Below are positions 1 through 5,770 of a stretch of 6,504 nt of DNA, piece after piece. The first letter of the stretch is position 1, and each line of letters begins with the position of its first letter. The stretch spans positions 1-6,504 of the forward strand of contig JADGAE010000106.1 in assembly GCA_015232165.1 (NCBI GenBank), given 5' to 3'. Source of the stretch: Nitrospirota bacterium. GTDB taxonomy: Bacteria; Nitrospirota; Thermodesulfovibrionia; Thermodesulfovibrionales; Magnetobacteriaceae. The translations under genes and the position numbers were made by a program. The notes below the pieces were generated by a model. The model did not search any database and was not told the origin of the DNA. It saw nothing but the letters and a program-made list of their open reading frames with translations.

Positions 1-164
1 CTCTGTCCATTTGAGCCGGGGGCGGCTCGCCCCTTCTCCCTCAGACCCTCATCCCGCAAGGGGATGGGTGAGTCACCCCGGGCACAAGAAGTCCCCTTGA
101 CCCCATTAAAAGACCGTGTATTTTGTAGTTAATCAAATCGAAACGCGCTATATACAACTCTTGT
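1..164. other. Gene-free region downstream of the feo operon
   Basis: This stretch lies beyond the stop codon of the DtxR-type regulator. I see no supported coding region on either strand. Positions 13-78 are GC-rich and hold three short hairpins (annotated separately); positions 100-164 are AT-rich and look like ordinary spacer. No clear hairpin followed by a U-run sits directly after the regulator stop codon, so if transcription ends here it probably does so at the GC-rich hairpins about 90-150 nt downstream. Confidence 0.6.
13..78. repeat. Cluster of three GC-rich hairpins, candidate dispersed intergenic repeat
   Basis: Three perfect inverted repeats follow each other. GGGGCG (19-24) pairs with CGCCCC (28-33) across a 3-nt loop, and GAGCC (13-17) can alternatively pair with GGCTC (24-28). 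CATCCC (50-55) pairs with GGGATG (61-66) across GCAAG. GGGTGA (66-71) pairs with TCACCC (73-78) around one base. The CATCCC-GCAAG-GGGATG hairpin resembles the 'CTCCCGCAAGGGGAG' type of intergenic repeat found in many Proteobacteria genomes (recalled, not searched). Neither side carries a T-run, so a classical intrinsic terminator is not obvious; a role in transcription ending or mRNA 3' protection is an inference. Confidence 0.5.
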
Positions 165-899
165 TTACTTGTCTTTCTTTTTGAACTTCATGTTGAGGCC
201 GAAGAACTTGCTTTTTTTTGGGTCTTTTTTTCTGCCTTCGTCGTGTTTTTTATCTTTTGTCCAGACACAGATGCTGTGTGCTATTTCATCGTCCATAGCG
301 ATGGCTGCTCCTTCGCAGTCGATCACGTATGAGGGGTACTTTTGATGTAGTTTTATGATCGAACCGGGCCTGATCTGCAGGGTGTTGAGCCTGTGTAAGT
401 GGACGTCGCTGCCGCTGTTGATATAGGCAACACGCGCACTCTGACCAACCGCCATCTCATCCAGGTGCAATATCTGACTCTTTACCGTCTTGATGGATGA
501 CCGACAACACTCCCCCTCCGGGATCGGTAACCCGTGAGGACACTCCCTGGGATGCCCCAGCAGGATGCAGATGCTGTCCACAAGCTCAAGGGTAACGATG
601 TGCTCAAACTCACATGCCCCCTCCTCAATATTGCGCCCCATCACGTCATACAGCAGCCTCTCTGCCAATCTGTGTGCACGCACTATCTGACGGGCATACT
701 CATACCCCTTCTTGCTTAGACATATGCTGTTTGTCTGCTGCACTACCTCAACAAGTCCATCGTTTACCAACTCGTTAATGAGCAACGGGTCATAGTCACC
801 CTCAATGAGCTCCACCAGATCGTTAAACGAGTTCTTGGCCTCCTCCTGCATGTACCACAATTTCTCCAGATATTCGTCTATTTCCTTCCTGTTACTCAT
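165..899 (-). CDS. DtxR/MntR-family metal-dependent transcriptional regulator with C-terminal FeoA-like domain
   Basis: This 244-aa protein probably senses Fe(II) or Mn(II) in the cytoplasm and represses metal-uptake genes. Residues 1-70 form a divergent winged helix-turn-helix. Residues 74-87 (RAHRLAERLLYDVM) begin the DtxR dimerisation domain, and C96, E99 and H100 in ACEFEH line up with the DtxR metal ligands C102, E105 and H106. A CPHG-PIP motif (120-126) and a Cys pair (131-132) follow; they could form a further metal site. Residues about 145-215 form an FeoA/SH3-like domain. The last 29 residues are a lysine-rich, probably disordered tail. The ATG at 899 is preceded by AGGAG at a 9-nt spacing. 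It is the last gene of the feo operon, 15 nt after feoB, which suggests autogenous control. The window has no separate feoA. The exact metal and the target promoter are unproven. Confidence 0.9.
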   Translation of the reverse strand: MSNRKEIDEYLEKLWYMQEEAKNSFNDLVELIEGDYDPLLINELVNDGLVEVVQQTNSICLSKKGYEYARQIVRAHRLAERLLYDVMGRNIEEGACEFEHIVTLELVDSICILLGHPRECPHGLPIPEGECCRSSIKTVKSQILHLDEMAVGQSARVAYINSGSDVHLHRLNTLQIRPGSIIKLHQKYPSYVIDCEGAAIAMDDEIAHSICVWTKDKKHDEGRKKDPKKSKFFGLNMKFKKKDK

Positions 900-908
900 A
901 ACAATACA

Positions 909-913
909 CTCCT
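909..913 (-). promoter_or_regulatory. Ribosome binding site of the DtxR-type regulator gene
   Basis: AGGAG on the minus strand lies 9 nt upstream of the ATG at 899, inside the 15-nt gap after the feoB stop codon. It supports the chosen start and independent translation of the last operon gene. Confidence 0.7.
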
Positions 914-914
914 G

Positions 915-2864
915 TCACATTTTGAAGATATGGATAAGTGTCCAGTTTAAAGCACCGGCAAGCAATACGGCGCTTGTGCTCATAACAACAACCGTGTAGA
1001 TGGCCGACCGTGCGCCAAGCTCCTTTATCATTGCACCAATGTTTGCAAAACACGGGATGAACATCCCCGTAAATACCACTGCCACTATACACTGGACGTA
1101 GTTAATCTGTCCCTTTTCTATAAGGTCGATAAACACCCCCGCCGCCACCTCGCGCCTTGCAACGGTAAGCAGTATCACGTCAACCATTTTGATGGGAAAT
1201 CCCAAAAACCCCTGGACAACGGGCGATAGTAGACCCTTTATGACATCCAGCAACCCGATCTTGTCAGAGACAAAGAGCAACAGTGCCGCGGCAATAAACA
1301 CGGGGCCGGCCTCCTTGATAAACCAATATAGTCGGTAATAAGTTTTTTTGATGATTACCCTTGGACTGGGCAGTCTTATCAGTGGCAGTTCCTGGATAAA
1401 CCCCCGTGAGACCTCTTTCTTCATAAACCTGTTGAGTATCAGACCGGTGATAACCTCAATGACAAAGAGCACCGAAAACGCTATGACAAAGGACTTGAAT
1501 CCCATTCTGCCCAGTATGCTTACATCAATCCCCATCTGTGCCGAACAGGGCAGGGCAAAACCAATCAGAAAGATGGCTATATACTTCTCTCTCCTGGTAT
1601 GGAGGCCTTTTGTCGTAAGCGTGGCCATAGTCTTGCAGCTAAAGCCCAGGACTATGGGCATGATGGCCGCACCACTGAGACCAAACTTCTCAAATATGCG
1701 TCTTGTCAGTACGCTCAGATTTGGTATGTATCCAACGTCCTCCAGTGCCCCATAGACCAGAAAGAACACCGTAAGGATGGGCAGTATTGTCAAAAAGGCA
1801 TTGGCAACCCCCAGCGATAACACGCCGTATTCACCCAACAGGAAGTCGTGCGAGAGTCCCGGAGGTACAACGTTGTTTATCGCCAGCTCTACGGGCATCC
1901 AGAGTGTACTTCTCATCAGGTCGGATAGCCTGGCAGCTACGTCAACGACCATGAAGTACATAAAAACTATGATTGCTATCAATATAGGGATACCGGTATA
2001 GATGTTACGGCTGCCCCGTGCAATCACCTGAGAAATGTCCCGTGGCAGGACACGTTGCTTTTTGATGACACTGCCAACCACGTTGTCGATCCAGTGGTTG
2101 CGTTTGTCGTTGATGACGCGATTGACGCTGAGATTAAACTGCCGGCGTATGGCCTCCACATCCTGCTTGAGGCGTTGTACGACATCCTCATCGGCGAAGG
2201 TCTTGAGATGTTCCTCGATGGCGCCGTCTGAGGCGAGCATCAGGATGGCTATCTTTCGCCGATAGGAGAGTTCATCGGGGAGCATGTTTTCTATCTCTGC
2301 GATACCGTTGTCTATAATATCGCCGTATCGCAGGTCATGTCTGCCTTTTTTTGCACGTTCGATGTTTTCCACCAGTTCTCCGGTACCTATGCCGTCAACG
2401 GCGATGGACTCCACCACGGGGATTCCCACAAAGTTAGACAACGCCATTGAGTCCACATAGATGCCCTTCTTTACGGTCTCATCTATCGAGTTAAGGGATA
2501 TGAGCATGGGGATGCCAAGCTCTATGAGGTCCGAGGTCAGGGTCAGGGACTGTTTGAGCTGGTTTGCGTCGATGCACTGGATGATTATATCGGGATGCTC
2601 ACTCAGGAGCATGTCCCTGACGAGCAGCTCTTCTTCGGAGTTTGGATAGAGGCTGTGTATGCCGGGGGTGTCAAAGAACTCATAGACAAGCCCTTGCACC
2701 TTACAAATTACCCTCTTCACCTCCACGGTGGAACGGGGATAGTTGGCGACAATCGTGTATCTGCCCGTCAGATTATTAAAGACCTGGCTCTTGCCCGTAT
2801 TGGGCAGACCAACGATAGCTATCTTCTTTTGTGTCTGTAAATGACCTTTTGACTCTTCTTTCAT
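915..2864 (-). CDS. feoB: Ferrous iron transport protein FeoB, downstream copy
   Basis: A 649-aa inner-membrane Fe(II) transporter with an N-terminal GTPase. G1 is GLPNTGKS (19-26), the G2 region is YTIVANYPRSTVE (36-48), G3 is DTPG (65-68), G4 is NSID (125-128), and G5 is near SIAVDG (153-158). A helical linker (about 180-285) leads to a polytopic domain with roughly 8-9 hydrophobic segments from residue 290 on. The three cysteines matching the proposed FeoB pore cysteines are present: C410 in GFSC, C440 in LPC and C605 in PCFAN. The family norm is GFGCNVP and PCxAT, so this is a divergent form, shorter than E. coli FeoB (773 aa). It retains ARREVAAG (569-576), where the upstream paralog has changed. 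The MKEES start matches the paralog, but the only good Shine-Dalgarno sequence is 18 nt away. It is collinear with the upstream copy except for 8 fewer N-terminal residues. Confidence 0.95.
   Translation of the reverse strand: MKEESKGHLQTQKKIAIVGLPNTGKSQVFNNLTGRYTIVANYPRSTVEVKRVICKVQGLVYEFFDTPGIHSLYPNSEEELLVRDMLLSEHPDIIIQCIDANQLKQSLTLTSDLIELGIPMLISLNSIDETVKKGIYVDSMALSNFVGIPVVESIAVDGIGTGELVENIERAKKGRHDLRYGDIIDNGIAEIENMLPDELSYRRKIAILMLASDGAIEEHLKTFADEDVVQRLKQDVEAIRRQFNLSVNRVINDKRNHWIDNVVGSVIKKQRVLPRDISQVIARGSRNIYTGIPILIAIIVFMYFMVVDVAARLSDLMRSTLWMPVELAINNVVPPGLSHDFLLGEYGVLSLGVANAFLTILPILTVFFLVYGALEDVGYIPNLSVLTRRIFEKFGLSGAAIMPIVLGFSCKTMATLTTKGLHTRREKYIAIFLIGFALPCSAQMGIDVSILGRMGFKSFVIAFSVLFVIEVITGLILNRFMKKEVSRGFIQELPLIRLPSPRVIIKKTYYRLYWFIKEAGPVFIAAALLLFVSDKIGLLDVIKGLLSPVVQGFLGFPIKMVDVILLTVARREVAAGVFIDLIEKGQINYVQCIVAVVFTGMFIPCFANIGAMIKELGARSAIYTVVVMSTSAVLLAGALNWTLIHIFKM
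2096..2234. repeat. 139-bp tract identical to 4070-4208 (feoB copies)
   Basis: Aligned by eye, 139 bases match without a mismatch at a constant offset of 1974 from the paralogous copy. They encode roughly residues 211-257 of the downstream FeoB, the linker after the G-domain. The flanks immediately resume differing at many positions. Perfect identity including third codon positions points to recent recombination rather than protein-level selection alone. Confidence 0.9.
2447..2681. repeat. 235-bp tract matching 4421-4655 with one mismatch (feoB copies)
   Basis: Only one difference is seen (A at 2493 against C at 4467); 2494-2681 and 4468-4655 are identical over 188 bases. The tract covers roughly residues 62-139 of the downstream FeoB, from G3 (DTPG) past G4 (NSID). 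Confidence 0.9.
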
Positions 2865-2882
2865 TATGTATCGCCGTGTCTA

Positions 2883-2887
2883 CTCCT
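2883..2887 (-). promoter_or_regulatory. Distant Shine-Dalgarno-like sequence of the downstream feoB
   Basis: AGGAG starts 1 nt after the TAA of the upstream feoB and lies 18 nt before the ATG at 2864, much further than usual. No ATG, GTG or TTG in frame lies between them. Translation may be weak or may rely on ribosomes reinitiating after the upstream copy, lowering expression of this copy relative to its neighbour. Confidence 0.4.
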
Positions 2888-2888
2888 T

Positions 2889-4862
2889 TTACATTTTAAA
2901 GATATGTACCAGTGCCCAGTTCAAGGCACCGGCAATCAACACACCACTTGTGGCAATAATAACAACCGTGTAGATGGCCGACTTTACTCCAAGTTCCTTT
3001 ATCATGGCCCCTATGTTTGCAAAACACGGGATAAACATGCTTGTAAAGACCACCGCCACTATACCCTGGACATAGTTAATCTGTCCCGTTTCTATGAGGT
3101 CGATAAACAGCCCCGCTGACACAGCTCTACTTGCAACATTGAGCAGTATAATATCGACCATCTTGATTGGAAATCCCAGGAATCCCTTGACAACGGGGGA
3201 TAGCAGGTCCTTTATGACACCCAGCAGCCCTGTCTTATCGGCGGCAAAGAGCAGCAACGCCGCACCGATAAACACGGGCCCCGCCTCCTCGATAAACCAA
3301 TAGAGGCGGTAATAGGTCTTTTTAATGATGTCCTTTGGATTGGGCAGCCTTATCAGCGGCAGCTCCTGGATAAACCCCCGTGAGGTCTCTTCCTTTATAC
3401 ACCTGTTAAGGATAAGTCCGGTGATTATCTCTATCAGGAGGATTAAAGAAAACGCTATAACAAAGGCATTGACCCCCAGTCTGCCTAATACGACAACGTT
3501 GAGCCCCATCTGTGAGGAGCAGGGCAGTGCAAAACTAATCAGAAAGATGGCTATGTACTTTTCTTTTTTGGTGTAGAGACATTTTGTGGTAAGCGTGGCC
3601 ACAGTCCTGCAGCTAAAACCAAGCACTATGGGCATGATAGCCGCACCGCTCATACCAAACTTTTCAAATACCCGTCTTGTCAGGACACTCAGGTTTGGCA
3701 TGTAGCCAACGTCCTCCAGTGTCCCATAGACCAGGAAAAACATCGTGAGTATGGGCAGTATTGTCAGGAAGGCGTTGGCAACCCCCAGAGATAACACACC
3801 GTATTCACCTAGCAGGAAGTCGTGCCAAGGCCCCGGAGGTACAACTGCGTTAATTGCCTTCTCTATCGGTGCCCAGAGCGTACTTGTCATAAAAGCGGAT
3901 ATCTTATTGGCTACGTCGACGACCATAAAATACATAAAGATGATTATTGCAACCAACATGGGGATACCTGTATAGATGTTGCGACTGAGGCGCGCAATCA
4001 CCTGTGATATGTCTTTTGGCAGGACGAGTTGTTTTTTGGTGACACTGCCCACCACGTTGTCGATCCAGCGGTTGCGTTTGTCGTTGATGACGCGATTGAC
4101 GCTGAGATTAAACTGCCGGCGTATGGCCTCCACATCCTGCTTGAGGCGTTGTACGACATCCTCATCGGCGAAGGTCTTGAGATGTTCCTCGATGGCGCCG
4201 TCTGAGGCAAGCATCAGGATGGCGATCTTTCGCCGATAGGAGAGTGTCTCAGGGAGGATGGTCTCGATCTCTGCGATCCCGTTGTCTATGATATCGCCGT
4301 ATCGCAGGTCATGCCGCCCCTTTTTGGCCCGTGTGATGTTTTCCACCAGCTCGGAAGTGCCGATGCCGTCAACGGCGATGGACTCCACCACGGGGACTCC
4401 AATGAACTTGGACAATCCCTTTGAGTCCACATAGATGCCCTTCTTTACGGTCTCATCTATCGAGTTCAGGGATATGAGCATGGGGATGCCAAGCTCTATG
4501 AGGTCCGAGGTCAGGGTCAGGGACTGTTTGAGCTGGTTTGCGTCGATGCACTGGATGATTATATCGGGATGCTCACTCAGGAGCATGTCCCTGACGAGCA
4601 GCTCTTCTTCGGAGTTTGGATAGAGGCTGTGTATGCCGGGGGTGTCAAAGAACTCGTAAACAAGGTCATCCACCTTACAGACGACCCTCTGCACCTCCAC
4701 AGTGGAGTGGGGATAGTTGGCGACGATCGTATACTTGCCCGTGAGGTTATTAAAGACCTGGCTCTTGCCAGTATTGGGTAGACCAACGATGGCGATCTTC
4801 TTTCCCGGGGCGATCTTGCTTCTATGGCGTGTCTTTAAGTGCTCTTCTGATTCTTCTTTCAT
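2889..4862 (-). CDS. feoB: Ferrous iron transport protein FeoB, upstream copy
   Basis: A 657-aa paralog of the next gene, with the same architecture: GTPase motifs G1 at 27-34, DTPG at 73-76 and NSID at 133-136, a helical linker, and a polytopic Fe(II)-transport domain with pore-type cysteines C418, C448 and C613. It carries 8 extra residues near the N-terminus (a basic stretch, RHRSKIAPG). In the membrane domain, ARREVAAG of the downstream copy reads ASRAVSAG here, removing a conserved-looking Glu and Arg, and C592 of the downstream copy is G600. The start ATG overlaps the stop codon of the PIN gene (ATGA, 4859-4862) and has no strong Shine-Dalgarno sequence, so translation is probably coupled to the PIN gene. 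Reading frame and motifs are intact, so it is likely a working protein; whether its substrate or activity differs from the other copy is open. Confidence 0.95.
   Translation of the reverse strand: MKEESEEHLKTRHRSKIAPGKKIAIVGLPNTGKSQVFNNLTGKYTIVANYPHSTVEVQRVVCKVDDLVYEFFDTPGIHSLYPNSEEELLVRDMLLSEHPDIIIQCIDANQLKQSLTLTSDLIELGIPMLISLNSIDETVKKGIYVDSKGLSKFIGVPVVESIAVDGIGTSELVENITRAKKGRHDLRYGDIIDNGIAEIETILPETLSYRRKIAILMLASDGAIEEHLKTFADEDVVQRLKQDVEAIRRQFNLSVNRVINDKRNRWIDNVVGSVTKKQLVLPKDISQVIARLSRNIYTGIPMLVAIIIFMYFMVVDVANKISAFMTSTLWAPIEKAINAVVPPGPWHDFLLGEYGVLSLGVANAFLTILPILTMFFLVYGTLEDVGYMPNLSVLTRRVFEKFGMSGAAIMPIVLGFSCRTVATLTTKCLYTKKEKYIAIFLISFALPCSSQMGLNVVVLGRLGVNAFVIAFSLILLIEIITGLILNRCIKEETSRGFIQELPLIRLPNPKDIIKKTYYRLYWFIEEAGPVFIGAALLLFAADKTGLLGVIKDLLSPVVKGFLGFPIKMVDIILLNVASRAVSAGLFIDLIETGQINYVQGIVAVVFTSMFIPCFANIGAMIKELGVKSAIYTVVIIATSGVLIAGALNWALVHIFKM
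4070..4208. repeat. Partner of the 139-bp identical feoB tract
   Basis: This is the upstream feoB copy of the tract at 2096-2234, with no mismatches. Differences bounding it are C4069 against T2095 and A4209 against G2235. Confidence 0.9.
4421..4655. repeat. Partner of the 235-bp near-identical feoB tract
   Basis: This is the upstream feoB copy of the tract at 2447-2681. It differs only at 4467 and is bounded by G4656 against A2682. Confidence 0.9.
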
Positions 4863-5332
4863 CTGCTACTATAGCTTGGTCCAATCTTGTAATGGAGTAT
4901 GCTGATCTTTCTTTCTTTACATATATCGATAAAGTCGTCTATGTTAAAGGTAGCTAAATAATTTATATTATGTATTTTCTCATCTGATAATATATACCTG
5001 ATAACCATATCAACAAGACTGATATGCCTTTGACCTGTTGATACATTATCCGAATCTAAAACATCCTTCAACGCTTGCTCCCGATAGAGATGATCATCAA
5101 TTAATTCAGAATCAACAAGCATTTTTTTCAATTTCATAGGCCATACTTTGTTTCTAACAAATCTTGTGTTTAACGCCTCATATAATATTGGCCAAGGGCA
5201 CATGATATTAAGATTATGGTATTTAATGAATTTTATGATATCAAGGGCTTTTTTATGATTGCCATCAGATTTATTAAAGAGTGCAAACCAAATACAACTG
5301 TCTACTATCACTTTATTCTTCTTCGATATCAT
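4859..5332 (-). CDS. PIN-domain protein, probable toxin-type ribonuclease
   Basis: A 157-aa protein with a PIN fold: a first acidic residue D11 in VIVDSCIW after a beta strand, E52 in LYEALNTR, D108 in SLVDMV, and D132/D133 in TFNIDDF near the C-terminus. These match the acidic Mg2+-binding set of VapC-like RNases, which commonly cleave tRNA or other RNAs. The length is typical. The ATG at 5332 lies inside the upstream gene (20-bp overlap) with GGAG directly adjacent, which is poor spacing. A GTG at 5311, one base after the upstream TAA, would give 150 aa beginning just before VDSC and is a plausible alternative. The stop codon overlaps the start of feoB. Base composition is AT-rich (4921-4980 has 13 G+C in 60) compared with the flanking genes. 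Target RNA and toxicity are unknown. Confidence 0.8.
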   Translation of the reverse strand: MISKKNKVIVDSCIWFALFNKSDGNHKKALDIIKFIKYHNLNIMCPWPILYEALNTRFVRNKVWPMKLKKMLVDSELIDDHLYREQALKDVLDSDNVSTGQRHISLVDMVIRYILSDEKIHNINYLATFNIDDFIDICKERKISILHYKIGPSYSSR

Positions 5333-5633
5333 CTCCGCTTACCAAAGAAAATTCCGCCCACGGGGCATTTTTCCTTTTTCCAATGATAAAACTACCTTTC
5401 AACTTGCCATTATCATTACGAAACATTACGTAAATTCTATCTTTCTTTTCTAATTTCACATTGCTTTTAATAGCTTCGGTAAGCTCTGATATCAGATCAC
5501 CGTTATACTCAAAACTAAAGGTAGCAGAACTGTCACCACACTCCTTGGCCTTCATAGTATCCAACCAATAGTACATGCCTTCATAATCACTATATATTGA
5601 TAAGTCAAATGTCAACCAGATACGTTTTTTCAC
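5313..5633 (-). CDS. Small protein of unknown function, probable partner of the PIN protein
   Basis: A 106-aa acidic protein. I do not recognise a named domain. The pattern YEGMYYWLDTMKAKECGDS (residues about 17-35) and the later RIYVMF and GKRKNAPW stretches resemble, from memory, a small family often found beside PIN-domain genes; this was not searched. The start is GTG at 5633, strongly supported by AGGAGGT at 5639-5645 (5-nt spacing). The C-terminus ends in DDIEEE and overlaps the PIN gene by 20 bp. Being first in the operon and overlapping a PIN gene is the usual place for an antitoxin, but there is no recognisable AbrB, RHH or Phd-like DNA-binding N-terminus, so the antitoxin role is inferred from context only. 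No signal peptide or membrane segment is visible. Confidence 0.7.
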   Translation of the reverse strand: MKKRIWLTFDLSIYSDYEGMYYWLDTMKAKECGDSSATFSFEYNGDLISELTEAIKSNVKLEKKDRIYVMFRNDNGKLKGSFIIGKRKNAPWAEFSLVSGDDIEEE

Positions 5634-5638
5634 TACCC

Positions 5639-5645
5639 ACCTCCT
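5639..5645 (-). promoter_or_regulatory. Strong Shine-Dalgarno sequence for the 106-aa gene
   Basis: AGGAGGT on the minus strand, 5 nt before the GTG at 5633. It decides the start, since GTG would otherwise be doubtful, and predicts efficient translation of the first operon gene. Confidence 0.85.
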
Positions 5646-5665
5646 GTCTATACCTTTACACTTTA

Positions 5666-5676
5666 TATCTAAGATA
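5666..5676. promoter_or_regulatory. Palindrome at the predicted transcription start, candidate operator
   Basis: TATCT-A-AGATA is a perfect 5+5 inverted repeat around one base, lying just downstream of the -10 element. A protein bound here would block initiation. The binder is unknown: the 106-aa protein, the 106-aa/PIN complex and the DtxR-type regulator are all candidates. The site is short and AT-rich, so chance is possible. Confidence 0.35.
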
Positions 5677-5677
5677 A

Positions 5678-5707
5678 ACTATAACCTAAAAGTAGAGATG
5701 TTGTCAA
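5678..5707 (-). promoter_or_regulatory. Sigma70-type promoter of the PIN-feoB-regulator operon
   Basis: On the minus strand, a perfect -35 (TTGACA, 5707-5702) is followed after 18 bp by TATAGT (5683-5678), one base off the TATAAT consensus. Transcription would start near 5670, leaving about 37 nt of leader that contains the strong Shine-Dalgarno sequence. No other comparably good promoter was noticed before the downstream genes, so it probably drives all five. Confidence 0.7.
5682..5689 (-). promoter_or_regulatory. Candidate DtxR/IdeR half-site over the -10 region
   Basis: TTAGGTTA on the minus strand equals one complete half of the DtxR/IdeR consensus (TTAGGTTAG-C-TAACCTAA). After 4 bp, TTATCTTA matches 5 of 8 bases of the opposite half, with a spacing one base longer than consensus. 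It overlaps the -10 element by 2 bp. A DtxR-type regulator is encoded in the same operon, so metal-dependent autorepression is plausible but not shown. Confidence 0.35.
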
Positions 5708-5710
5708 CAT
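5698..5710. promoter_or_regulatory. Palindrome over the -35 element, candidate operator
   Basis: ATGTTG-T-CAACAT is a perfect 6+6 inverted repeat centred on one base and covering the -35 hexamer. Such placement is typical for repressor sites of self-regulated toxin-antitoxin operons. No consensus is recognised. Confidence 0.4.
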
Positions 5711-5770
5711 TTCCAATCCCTCGCCACAGGAAAGCCCACCTGTTTTTCTTGCTTTTTCTTACACGGTTTT

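Noticed and set aside
2035..2265. Plus-strand open frame whose peptide is nearly repeated at 3976-4239, and a similar pair at 2461-2649 and 4435-4623
   Set aside because: These are antisense to the feoB genes and look conserved only because the DNA tracts themselves are identical. The composition is Ser/Arg/Met-rich with no recognisable motif and no good ribosome binding site was noticed.
2865..2888. feoB split by a frameshift
   Set aside because: Two adjacent long feoB frames could suggest a broken gene, but each is complete from G1 to the C-terminal membrane segments, so this is a duplication.
915..2888. Separate feoA or feoC between the feoB genes
   Set aside because: The gaps are 24 and 15 nt and no small frame of that type exists; the only FeoA-like domain is inside the regulator.
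4865..5700. Insertion sequence or integron remnant around the AT-rich module
   Set aside because: No transposase, terminal inverted repeats or target duplication could be seen at its edges; the transfer idea rests on base composition and context only.
5726..5748. Plus-strand terminator-like hairpin (ACAGG, 8-nt loop, CCTGT, then T5)
   Set aside because: The stem is only 5 bp and its T-run faces the plus strand, which has no gene to terminate. On the minus strand, after the ATPase gene, it has no T-run.
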